DNA of 64,000 nucleotides. Source: Botryobacter ruber (lineage in GTDB: Bacteria; Bacteroidota; Bacteroidia; Cytophagales; Hymenobacteraceae). Under the pieces are notes generated by a model. The model did no database searches, had not been told where the DNA came from, and saw nothing but the letters and a program-made list of their open reading frames with translations. The first letter of the stretch is position 1. Each line of letters opens with the position of its first letter. Below are positions 45,201-54,500 of the stretch, one piece after another. Position numbers and translations under genes: made by a program. The stretch lies in the NCBI RefSeq assembly GCF_003347595.2, contig NZ_QCZK02000037.1, forward strand, positions 124,001-188,000, written 5' to 3'.

Positions 45201-45318
45201 CATAACCTGGGATGGCAGAACCAGCCAGGGATACGCAGTAGGCAAGGGCACTTACTACTACCGCATGAGGGCCGGTAAGTTCACCGAAGCAAAACGGGCC
45301 CTGCTACTGGAATACTAA
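42277..45318 (+). CDS. triple-cohesin, dockerin surface protein
   Basis: 1,013 residues from ATG 42277, chosen because MAKRIIQFSFVAVAVLLAVLQSFGG parallels the previous gene's signal peptide; an ATG 63 bases upstream is less likely. Cohesin-like domains lie at about 48-185, 455-588 and 782-912. Ig-like beta domains fill 186-450. A carboxypeptidase-regulatory-like strand bundle (593-650) leads into a dockerin-like module (651-715), whose second loop ADADNSGAISTIDIATIRKVIL has the calcium-loop pattern and whose first is degenerate. A FlgD-like Ig / T9SS sorting domain ends the protein. Having both partners in one chain allows self-association on the cell surface. The last 230 bp and the following terminator are nearly identical to those of the next gene. 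Confidence 0.85.
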   Translation: MAKRIIQFSFVAVAVLLAVLQSFGGDNNTSIGKGNSATSAKVKAAAAAVVLSADSVAGLPGTEVVVPVRVQGFYNIITSQGSVAFDASVVSFVGVEQYGLPGMESTNFGTTQVDNGTLIFSWDDATLAGKTLADEAVLFAIRFRVTGSLGTSSNVSFVSSPTPLEFVNNTFQTMQLLLEPGRIQVPACYITTSALSSNSLCAGSSVSVSFTKQGTFSPDNTFSAQLSDASGSFANATVIGTGSASPIAATIPTGTAQGTGYRIRVVASSPAVTGTDNGSNVAINTLPAAPSVTAGERCGTGTVVLAASGAPAGGSYRWYTAATGGTAISGATGATYTTPSLSATTTYYAAIVNSAGCESSRTPVTATIKAVPATPVATASPVQVGGTLSLSAGTVAGATYSWTGPNGFTSSAQNPTIANASTVNSGTYRVTAVINGCSSEAGTVNVTVVDVPPITFDADSVSGLAGTEILVPIRVKGFTDIVSAQYSVNWDAGVAAFVGVENFGLTGLAAANFGASQAASGNLMFSWNDENLIPYTLPDSSILFSLRLRLTGGMGQSTPITISGTPTPIEVTEKNSFIVPVTRLAGAATVRTLVKISGKIKSEQGEGVRTVAVSATGGATPLVYETQPDGLYEFEVLQNGTYTISPTKNNDTEVANGITTLDIALIRRHILNVTPLGSPYKLLAADADNSGAISTIDIATIRKVILTIDNFFPGKRLWRFVPQSHSFSNPANPFPFQDSVQVHANVVETLTGQDFIGVKLGDVNNTWDATTARLGTAGNLVLQLQDQQVVPGTEVLVPVKVYDFKNVSGYQFTLNWDPEVLEYQSVVEAAAQGAFGAHRASEGKLTTTWDDPAGKSLSLAEGSVVFYVKFKAVGALNTETKVAVTSDLTRSVAYNNSLQELNIKTTNATVQLRSTAAPFIAGYALHQNVPNPFTLGSTSIRFSIPQQEEVTISIYNSLGQEVRTYTATYAPGEHTITWDGRTSQGYAVGKGTYYYRMRAGKFTEAKRALLLEY

Positions 45319-45324
45319 CATAAA

Positions 45325-45366
45325 GAGTAGCTGCAGGGAATACTGTAGCTGCTCTTCTTTTTTTAC
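45325..45366 (+). terminator. terminator after triple-cohesin gene
   Basis: GAGTAGCTGCAG pairs with CTGTAGCTGCTC (two G-U pairs) around a short loop and is followed by TTCTTTTTTT. The same terminator with compensating changes follows the next gene at 48455-48496. Confidence 0.8.
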
Positions 45367-45400
45367 AGCATACACATTACTTCTGTTATTTCTCAAAATC

Positions 45401-48400
45401 ATGAAAAAGGTCTACCTGTCACTGTCTTTTGGAAAGCTTTTAAGCTTTAGTCAGCTGATTTTGCTGTTTGGTTTACTTGCACAACCTCTTATGGCGCAGT
45501 CTCCCGTGACGAAAGATTGGGATAAACGATACGGTGGAACAGGGGGAGACATATTCGGACACATGGCCATAGCATCAGACGGTGGTTATCTGTTAGCAGG
45601 ATCGTCCAGCTCAGGGGCTGGTGGCGATAAGACAGAAGACGCAAGAGGAGGAACTGATTGTTGGGTGGTAAAGATCAATTCCGATGGTAGCAAGGTCTGG
45701 GACAAAGTCTATGGTGGAACAGGAAATGAGGATATAGCTACAGTGATTGTGACTCCAGATGGTGGTTATCTGCTGGCCGGTTCTTCTTCTTCAGGCATTG
45801 GGTTTGATAAATCTGAAGACTCCAGGGGTGGATCCGACTATTGGTTGATTAAAATCAATGCCGATGGCAGTAAGGTCTGGGATAAACGATTTGGAGGAAC
45901 AGGCGAAGATGTGCTTTGGCACATCATCAGCACATCTGATGGTGGCTATTTGTTGGGAGGCTCATCTTCTTCAGGAACTGGTTTTGATAAGTCAGAAGAT
46001 TCCCGAGGTGGGAATGATTATTGGGTAATTAAAATCAGTGCTGACGGCAGCAAGATCTGGGATAAACGGTTTGGAGGAAGTGGTCCGGACGAGTTGACTC
46101 ATATGATTAATACCCCAGATGGAAGTTATTTGCTGGGAGGATGGTCTGAATCAGGTATAACCGGCGATAAAACAGAAGCATCCAGAGGTGAATCTGATTA
46201 CTGGGTGGTGAAAATAAGCTCTGACGGCAGCAAGGCCTGGGATAAAACCTTCGGAGGGAGTAGTTCCGACCGATTATATTCCTTGATAACGACACCTGGT
46301 GGCGGCTATCTGTTGGGGGGAGAATCAAGCTCAGTAGCTGACGGTGACAAAACAGAGACATCTGCAACTGAACGTATCAGTGTCTTTTGGATAATAATGC
46401 TCAATGCCGATGGCAGTAAGGCTTGGGACAAAATCTACGAAAATCCGGATGAGATGATTAGTGGTGGAGAATATTTAAGATCAATAGCAATGACAGCTGA
46501 CGGTTGCTATCTGCTAGGAGGGACATCTGTTTCGGCAGCCAAGAACGACAAACCAAGTGCGGATTATTGGGTGGTGAAAATTTATCCCAATGGTAGCAAA
46601 GCTTGGGATGTTGTTTACGGCGGATATAACTGGGATAATTTTGGTTCATTGGTCACGACAACAGATGGTGGTTTTCTGGTGGGGGGAAATGCTGGCCCAG
46701 GAGCCGATGGTGACATAACAGAAGCATCCAGAGGGGGAAATGACTATTGGATTGTGAAAGCGACTGATACATCCTTTCCCTTAAACTCAGTTACTTTAAT
46801 CACAGATTCCGTAAGCGGGGTTGCTAATTCTGATGTGCTGGTACCAGTGCGGGTGAAGGATTTCAAAAATATCCTGTCTATGCAGGGCAGTATTGAATGG
46901 AACAGCTCAATAGCTTCTTTTGTGGGGGTTGAGTCTTATGGCTTGCCCGGCTTAGGTAGCTCAAATTTTGGGCTGACGGGAGTTGAAAATGGCCAGTTAA
47001 CGTTTTCCTGGCACGAAGAAAATTCCATACCGGTTACCCTTTCTGACGATGCAGTTGTTTTCGCTCTTAAGTTGAAGCTGATTGGAGCAGCGGGCACCAG
47101 CACTGCTGTCTCTGTCACAAGCACTCCGGTGCCGGTAGAGGTCAGTGACAACACCTTCACGGCTATTCCTGTAACCATCGTTGCCGGTGCCGTCTCTATA
47201 CAAAGTGAGGTGACTGTTTCCGGTACTGTTAGGACGCCCTCAGGTACACCGCTGGATAGGGTTATCGTGAAAGCAAAAGGCAATAGCAGTGAACAAAATC
47301 TTACAACCTCTGAGTCCGGCGTTTTCAGCTTTAAGCTGACCGGGAGTAGTAGTTATTCCTTAGCTCCAGTCAAACGAAATGAGGTAAACGTCACGAACGG
47401 AATTACGACACTGGATATCCTACAAATACAACGTCATATTCTGGGGCTGGTGCCGTTGAATTCTCCTTATAAGATTATTGCTGCAGATGTGAACAACTCC
47501 GGCTCCGTCACTACGATGGACATTGCTTATATCCGCTCCCTGATTCTTTATAACTCCACCAGCTTCCCCGGCAACAGAACCTGGGCCTATGTGAAGAGCG
47601 ACTTCACCTTTACCGATCCATCCATGCCATTCCCGTATGACAGCACCCGTACCTACAGCAGCGTATCGGAGCTTAGCAACCAGGACTTTACCGGCATAAA
47701 GCTGGGGGATGTTAACGATACCTGGGACGCCTCCACTGCCAGACTGGCATCAGCAGGAAACATTGCCTTTAACTTCAAAAATCAGGTGATAGCTCCGGGC
47801 ACAGAGATAGTCGTGCCGGTCACCGTGAAGGACTTTACAGATGTCAGCGGCTATCAGTTTACCCTCAACTGGGATCCGAAGGTACTGGAATTCGCCAGGG
47901 TTGAACATGCCGGCATAGAGGGAGCTTACGGCACACACAGTGTCCATAATGGCAGGCTGACTACGTTGTGGACGGAGCCGAATGGCAACAGCCTGAGCCT
48001 GGAAAATGGCAGCAAAATTTTTCAGGTAAGGTTTAAAGTTATTGGTAAAAATGGCTCCGAAAGCAAAGTGGAAGTGAGCTCTGACCTGACAAATAGCCTG
48101 GCCTACAACGGTGGATTAGCCGAGCTGAACGTACAGTCGCAGCATGCTTTGGTAAAGGTGACGGAGTTAGCATATGCCTTGCATCAGAATGAACCTAATC
48201 CTTTTACCCAAGGCAGCACCAGCATCCGGTTCAGCATACCGCAGCAGGAGGAGGTAACAATCAGTATTTATAATTCCTTAGGCCAGGAGGTTCGCACCTA
48301 CACTGCTACCTATGCTCCGGGAGAGCACACCATAACCTGGGATGGCAGAACCAGCCAGGGTTATGCAGTAGGCAAGGGTACTTATTACTACCGCATGAAG

Positions 48401-48448
48401 GCCGGTAAGTTCACCGAAGCAAAACGGGCCCTGCTACTGGAATACTAA
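45401..48448 (+). CDS. beta-propeller, cohesin, dockerin surface protein
   Basis: 1,015 residues. After a signal peptide (about 1-32, ending PLMAQ) come seven repeats of about 60 residues (about 38-455). The pattern is W-D-K-x-F/Y-G-G ... D-G-G-Y-L-L-G-G-S-S-S ... R-G-G-x-D-Y-W-V-V-K-I-x-x-D-G-S-K, probably one seven-bladed propeller. Then a cohesin-like domain (467-602), a carboxypeptidase-regulatory-like section (604-660), a dockerin-like module (662-720) with AADVNNSGSVTTMDIAYIRSLIL, a second cohesin-like domain (785-920) and a FlgD-like T9SS sorting domain. Repeats 5 and 6 are the most diverged. It lies between terminators and so is probably transcribed alone. Confidence 0.85.
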   Translation: MKKVYLSLSFGKLLSFSQLILLFGLLAQPLMAQSPVTKDWDKRYGGTGGDIFGHMAIASDGGYLLAGSSSSGAGGDKTEDARGGTDCWVVKINSDGSKVWDKVYGGTGNEDIATVIVTPDGGYLLAGSSSSGIGFDKSEDSRGGSDYWLIKINADGSKVWDKRFGGTGEDVLWHIISTSDGGYLLGGSSSSGTGFDKSEDSRGGNDYWVIKISADGSKIWDKRFGGSGPDELTHMINTPDGSYLLGGWSESGITGDKTEASRGESDYWVVKISSDGSKAWDKTFGGSSSDRLYSLITTPGGGYLLGGESSSVADGDKTETSATERISVFWIIMLNADGSKAWDKIYENPDEMISGGEYLRSIAMTADGCYLLGGTSVSAAKNDKPSADYWVVKIYPNGSKAWDVVYGGYNWDNFGSLVTTTDGGFLVGGNAGPGADGDITEASRGGNDYWIVKATDTSFPLNSVTLITDSVSGVANSDVLVPVRVKDFKNILSMQGSIEWNSSIASFVGVESYGLPGLGSSNFGLTGVENGQLTFSWHEENSIPVTLSDDAVVFALKLKLIGAAGTSTAVSVTSTPVPVEVSDNTFTAIPVTIVAGAVSIQSEVTVSGTVRTPSGTPLDRVIVKAKGNSSEQNLTTSESGVFSFKLTGSSSYSLAPVKRNEVNVTNGITTLDILQIQRHILGLVPLNSPYKIIAADVNNSGSVTTMDIAYIRSLILYNSTSFPGNRTWAYVKSDFTFTDPSMPFPYDSTRTYSSVSELSNQDFTGIKLGDVNDTWDASTARLASAGNIAFNFKNQVIAPGTEIVVPVTVKDFTDVSGYQFTLNWDPKVLEFARVEHAGIEGAYGTHSVHNGRLTTLWTEPNGNSLSLENGSKIFQVRFKVIGKNGSESKVEVSSDLTNSLAYNGGLAELNVQSQHALVKVTELAYALHQNEPNPFTQGSTSIRFSIPQQEEVTISIYNSLGQEVRTYTATYAPGEHTITWDGRTSQGYAVGKGTYYYRMKAGKFTEAKRALLLEY

Positions 48449-48454
48449 CATAAA

Positions 48455-48496
48455 GAGCAGCTGCAGGGAATACTGTAGCTACTCTTCTTTTTTTAC
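48455..48496 (+). terminator. terminator after propeller-cohesin gene
   Basis: GAGCAGCTGCAG pairs with CTGTAGCTACTC and a T run follows. It is part of the segment duplicated from 45082-45398. Confidence 0.8.
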
Positions 48497-48536
48497 AGCA
48501 TACACATTACTTCTGTTATTTCTCAAAAGCAAAAGC

Positions 48537-51500
48537 ATGAAAAACTTTTACCTGCTGCTAACCTGTTTCCTGCTCCTGTGTGCAGGCCGGGTGTCCGGAC
48601 AAACCTACATCCTGAACGAAGACTTTTCTTCTGCCACGGAAACCACGCCGCCTACAGGGTGGGCCAACACAACCGTCACAGGCGTAGCCACCGACAAATG
48701 GCGCTTCGATAACCTGGGGAACCGGAACATCGGCTATCCCTTTACCGGCAGGTACGCCATTTTCGACAGCGACAACTATTCTCAGGGCGATGGTGCCGAG
48801 AACGTGGTGCTGGAGTCGAAGTTCTTCGATGCCTCCATCAGCAATAACACCCTGCTCACCTTCGACCACTTTTTTGCAGGCGGTAAAAATGGGCAGGGCA
48901 CGCTGGAAGTATTTAACGGCATCAGCTGGAGTACCATCGCCACCTTTACCGACAGTACCACCCTGCCAGAACGAAAGCTCTACAACCTTTCTGCAAACGT
49001 AGGGGGTGTTACCAATGCCAAAATCCGTTTCCGCTGGACAGGCGATGCCTCCTACTTCTGGGCCATCGACAACATCCGCATCTACTCCCCCCTCTCCCGT
49101 GATGCCGGCCTGGCGAAGCTGAATGCCCCGGAGATGCCCTTTAACGCCGGCAGCCAGCCCATCAAAATAACCTTAGCCAACTTCGGTATCAACACCCTCA
49201 CGAGCACTACCCTTAAATGGACTGTAAACGGTGTGGCACAAACTTCCAAAGCCTGGACAGGCTCTTTGGCTATAGGGGAAACAGAGGAAAATATTACGCT
49301 TGCTAATCTTGACTTTCAGCAGGGGAAGCAGTACAAGTTGAAGATATGGCAGGAGAACCCGAACGGGCAGCCGGACCTGAATGCGCTGAACGATACTCTG
49401 TATGCGACCTTGTATAGCAGCCTTTCTGGTGTTTACACAATAGGAGGAGTCTCTCCTGACTTTGTGAATTTCACGGAGGCTGTTACTGTGTTGAACAATG
49501 CTGGAATTGTAGGACCAGTTACTTTTAAAGTGCGTGATGGTGTCTACAATGAGCAGATTGTGATTGGCAAAGTAATGGGCGCTTCATCTACTAATATGAT
49601 CGTATTTGAGTCGGAGAGTGGTGACAGTACCAAAGCTGTGTTAAGGTATGAACAAGAGAATTCAATTCTTGATTATACATTACTGTTGAATAGTGCTGAA
49701 CACGTAAGTTTCAAGAAGCTCGGCTTTACAAGATCTTCCTATAGAAGTTACATAATAAAAGTTGAACAAGAGAGCAAGAATATAGATTTTAGGAACTGCC
49801 AGTTTAACGGAGATTTTTATTACGGAAGCAAAATAAGCACGAATTCTTCTACTAACGTTTCAATTACTGAGTGTAGATTAGTTAACAGTAAGATAGAGAT
49901 GCTCTATACTCCTAATGGTATCATCAACCACAATGTCATGGGGAGAATAGGGTACTATACTACAAGCCAGGATAACATAGTTTATGTATCAGGTACTTAT
50001 GATAAACCTGTTATGAGTATATCCGTGGAATCTAACGAGATAACATATGGAAGTATTGAGTTGTATAGAGTTAATAGTAGTAGTATAAAAGGCAACACGA
50101 TAAATGAAGGTATTATCAAGTTAAATAACTCCTCTATTTCTACTTCGGTTACTATGCAGGATAATGTTGTATTAAACAATAATATGAAATTGTCTTCTGC
50201 TACAGGAAATGCCATGATTGTCTCTGGGAGAGGAACAACAGAAATCAGTGGCAACAGAGTTGCCTCAGTTACGAATGCTACAGGAATGTTACTTAGTTCA
50301 CTGTATGGGACCATGGTTGCAAATAATATTGTGCAAACTCAGGGGCAGGGAACTACTTATGGCATATCCCTGACCAGCAGTTCCAATGTTAAACTTGTTT
50401 TCAACAGCGTGCATACCACTGGAACAGATTTAAGTCAGGCACGGGCTCTTTTTATACAAGGCAGCAACAGCAATATTACTATCAAGAACAACATCTTCGC
50501 CAACTCAGGCGGAGGTTATGCAGCCTACATCGCCACAGCACCTACAGGTACCAACGACATCGACTACAACAACTACTATTCCTCTGGCGGCAGGCTTGGC
50601 TACTATGCCGGCACCGACTACAGCAACCTGAGTAGCTGGGGACAGGCAGTGGGAGGGGATGCCAACTCCAAAGCTGTTAATCCCTTCTTTAAAAGCACGA
50701 CTGAACTGAGTATAAATCACATTGCGCTGAACAGTGCGGGTGCTACTATTAGTGGGATAACCAAAGATATAGACGATACTGTACGGGATGCCAGCAAGCC
50801 AGACATTGGAGCTAAAGAATATACACCAGCGCCGGTGGATGCAGGTTTGGATGCTTTTACTTCTCCAACGAGTCCGCTTACTGGTACAGAGGTACCAGTA
50901 AAAGTGCTCTTACGAAATCAAGGCCTGAATATGCTCTCTACGGCTACTATTAATTGGCAAGTGAATGGAGTAGTACAAGCACCTATTAATTGGAATGGAA
51001 ATTTAGTCAGCGGAGCGGCGGAAGAAGTAACACTGAATACATTTAGTTTTACCGGCGCCCCTCTTTTTAATATCGAAGCGAGGGTCAGTTACCCCAACAG
51101 TCAGCCAGACCCAAATCGATATAATGACACTGCTTCGGTAAAGAACTTGGTAGCAGCCTTATCTGGTGTTTACACAATAGGAGGAGTCTCTCCTGACTTT
51201 GTGAATTTCACGGAGGCTGTTACTGTGTTGAACAATGCTGGAATTGTAGGACCAGTTACTTTTAAAGTGCGTGATGGTGTCTACAATGAGCAGATTGTGA
51301 TTGGCAAAGTAATGGGCGCTTCATCTACTAATATGATCGTATTTGAGTCGGAGAGTGGTGACAGTACCAAAGCTGTGTTAAGGTATGAACAAGAGAATTC
51401 AATTCTTGATTATACATTACTGTTGAATAGTGCTGAACACGTAAGTTTCAAGAAGCTCGGCTTTACAAGATCTTCCTATAGAAGTTACATAATAAAAGTT

Positions 51501-54500
51501 GAACAAGAGAGCAAGAATATAGATTTTAGGAACTGCCAGTTTAACGGAGATTTTTATTACGGAAGCAAAATAAGCACGAATTCTTCTACTAACGTTTCAA
51601 TTACTGAGTGTAGATTAGTTAACAGTAAGATAGAGATGCTCTATACTCCTAATGGTATCATCAACCACAATGTCATGGGGAGAATAGGGTACTATACTAC
51701 AAGCCAGGATAACATAGTTTATGTATCAGGTACTTATGATAAACCTGTTATGAGTATATCCGTGGAATCTAACGAGATAACATATGGAAGTATTGAGTTG
51801 TATAGAGTTAATAGTAGTAGTATAAAAGGCAACACGATAAATGAAGGTATTATCAAGTTAAATAACTCCTCTATTTCTACTTCGGTTACTATGCAGGATA
51901 ATGTTGTATTAAACAATAATATGAAATTGTCTTCTGCTACAGGAAATGCCATGATTGTCTCTGGGAGAGGAACAACAGAAATCAGTGGCAACAGAGTTGC
52001 CTCAGTTACGAATGCTACAGGAATGTTACTTAGTTCACTGTATGGGACCATGGTTGCAAATAATATTGTGCAAACTCAGGGGCAGGGAACTACTTATGGC
52101 ATATCCCTGACCAGCAGTTCCAATGTTAAACTTGTTTTCAACAGCGTGCATACCACTGGAACAGATTTAAGTCAGGCACGGGCTCTTTTTATACAAGGCA
52201 GCAACAGCAATATTACTATCAAGAACAACATCTTCGCCAACTCAGGCGGAGGTTATGCAGCCTACATCGCCACAGCACCTACAGGTACCAACGACATCGA
52301 CTACAACAACTACTATTCCTCTGGCGGCAGGCTTGGCTACTATGCCGGCACCGACTACAGCAACCTGAGTAGCTGGGGACAGGCAGTGGGAGGAGATGCC
52401 AACTCCAAAGCCGTTAACCCCTTCTTTAAGAGTACAACCGACCTGCGGGCCTACCAGCGGGCACTGAATGGAGCCGGTATTCCAGTAGCAGGCGTCTTGC
52501 TGGACATAGACGGTGAAATCAGGAACAGCTCTGCCCCGGATATAGGAGCAGATGAGTTTATGGTGGACTTCGGTATTACCCGTCTTATCAGCCCGACCTT
52601 AGATTGTGATCAGACATCTTCCGAGCCCGTAACAGCCAATATTACCCAGTTCGGCGATGTTCCTTTTACCAATATTAAGATTGCGTACCAGGTAAATAAC
52701 GGCACTGTCTATACCGAAACCATCGAAGGACAAATCAACACAGACATCGAGCACACCTTCCAGCAGGTGCAGGACCTGCTGCAGGATGGGCGTTATGATT
52801 TTAAAGTATGGCTGGTAGATATTCAGGACGACAACATCAACAACGATACCCTGTATGTGGCGCGCTTCAAGAAGCCAAGGCCGGTAGCCAGCTTCAGCTT
52901 CGTTACCCAGTGCGCCGGTGTACCGGTAGCCTTCCAGGGCACAGCCAGTGTGGCATCGGGTACTATTGCCCGTTACGAGTGGGACTTCGGTGACGGCAAG
53001 ACGGCAGATGTGCAGAACCCAAACCACATTTATGAGCGTTCCGGTACCTATACCGTCACACTGCTCGCTTATTCCGACGAAGGTTGCTACGGTTCCGTAA
53101 GCCAGGAAATCACCATCACCACCACACCACTGGCGAAGTTTGCAGCATCCAATGCCTGTGCAGGCTCACCTGTGGCATTTCAGAACGAAAGCACCGTCAG
53201 CTCCGGCTCCATGACTTACCTCTGGAGCTTTGGCGACGGTACCAGCTCCACAGAAGAGCATCCGGACCATGTATACACGGCTGCCGGTACGTACCAGGTG
53301 CAGCTAACTGCCAGCAACAGCCTGGGCTGCAGCGATACCTACATTCGTAATATAACTATATACGCGTTGCCCGAGGTTACGCTTGCTGCTTTCAACCCTG
53401 TGTGCGAAGGTGCTCCGGCCTTTAATTTAACAGGAGGTCTGCCTAAAGGAGGAGCTTATTCCGGTACCGGTGTGGTAGATGGTAAGTTCAGCGCCCTGAC
53501 TGCAGGCATTGGCACCCATACCATTACCTACACTTACACGAACGAGAACGGCTGTATCAATACTGCTACTAATACCATCCAGGTGAAGGCGCTACCGACA
53601 GTATCCTTTACCGGCCTGCCTGCAAAACTATGTGCAGATGCTGCTGCCGTAACACTAATCGGCTCACCGGTTGGAGGAGTATGGGTAGGAAATGGGATGA
53701 ACAGTAGTGGTGTCTTCACTCCGGCAACAGCAGGTGTGGGTACGCATAGCATAGAATACGTGTACACCGATGCCGGTGGCTGTACCAACAAGGCAACCCA
53801 AACAGTGGAAGTAACCGCCACCCCATCGGCGCTGACAGCAGATAGCAACAGCCCTGTTTCGAGTGGCGGTACCCTTTCGCTCACTGCCAGCAGCATCAGC
53901 GGCGCTACTTATCTGTGGAGTGGCCCTGGCGGGTACAGCTCAACAGCACAGAATCCATCCAGAACATCGGTAACGGCAGCAATGGCGGGCACTTATACGG
54001 TTACAGCTACCGTTAATGGCTGCAGCAGTTCTGCCTCTGTAACAGTTGCTGTCAGTCAGGCTGCAGCTATTACTACCTTTAGCCCGACAAGCGGCGCCCC
54101 CGGAACGAGCGTAACCATAACAGGTAGTGGCTTTACCGGTGCAACAGGCGTTGCTTTCAACAGTACCACTGCCACGTATACGGTTGTAGATGATGCGACC
54201 ATCACTACCTCCGTTCCGTCCGGCAGCACCACGGGCCTGATCAGCGTAACCACACCAACAGGAACAGTTTACAGCAGCAGTAACTTTACGGTTCTGCCAG
54301 CTACGGTTACCGTTTCGGGTACTGTACGCTCACAGGCAGGCGAGCCAATCGGCAACATTGTTGTAAAAGCCAAAAGTACTACAGACAGCCAAACTAGTAC
54401 AACCCCTGCCTCCGGCGCCTTCAGCTTTAACCTGGCGACCGGCGAAGCCTATACGCTCGCACCTGCCAGGAGAACCGAAGTGGAGGTAGCCAACGGCGTT

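Noticed and set aside
45515..46765. Possible CRISPR or DNA tandem-repeat array
   Set aside because: The periodicity is about 180 bp with diverged sequence and an open frame; it encodes seven protein repeats. No CRISPR array was seen in the window.
49425..52393. Duplicated beta-helix segment as an insertion sequence or retroelement
   Set aside because: There are no terminal inverted repeats, no transposase and the frame is kept, so it is an in-gene duplication.
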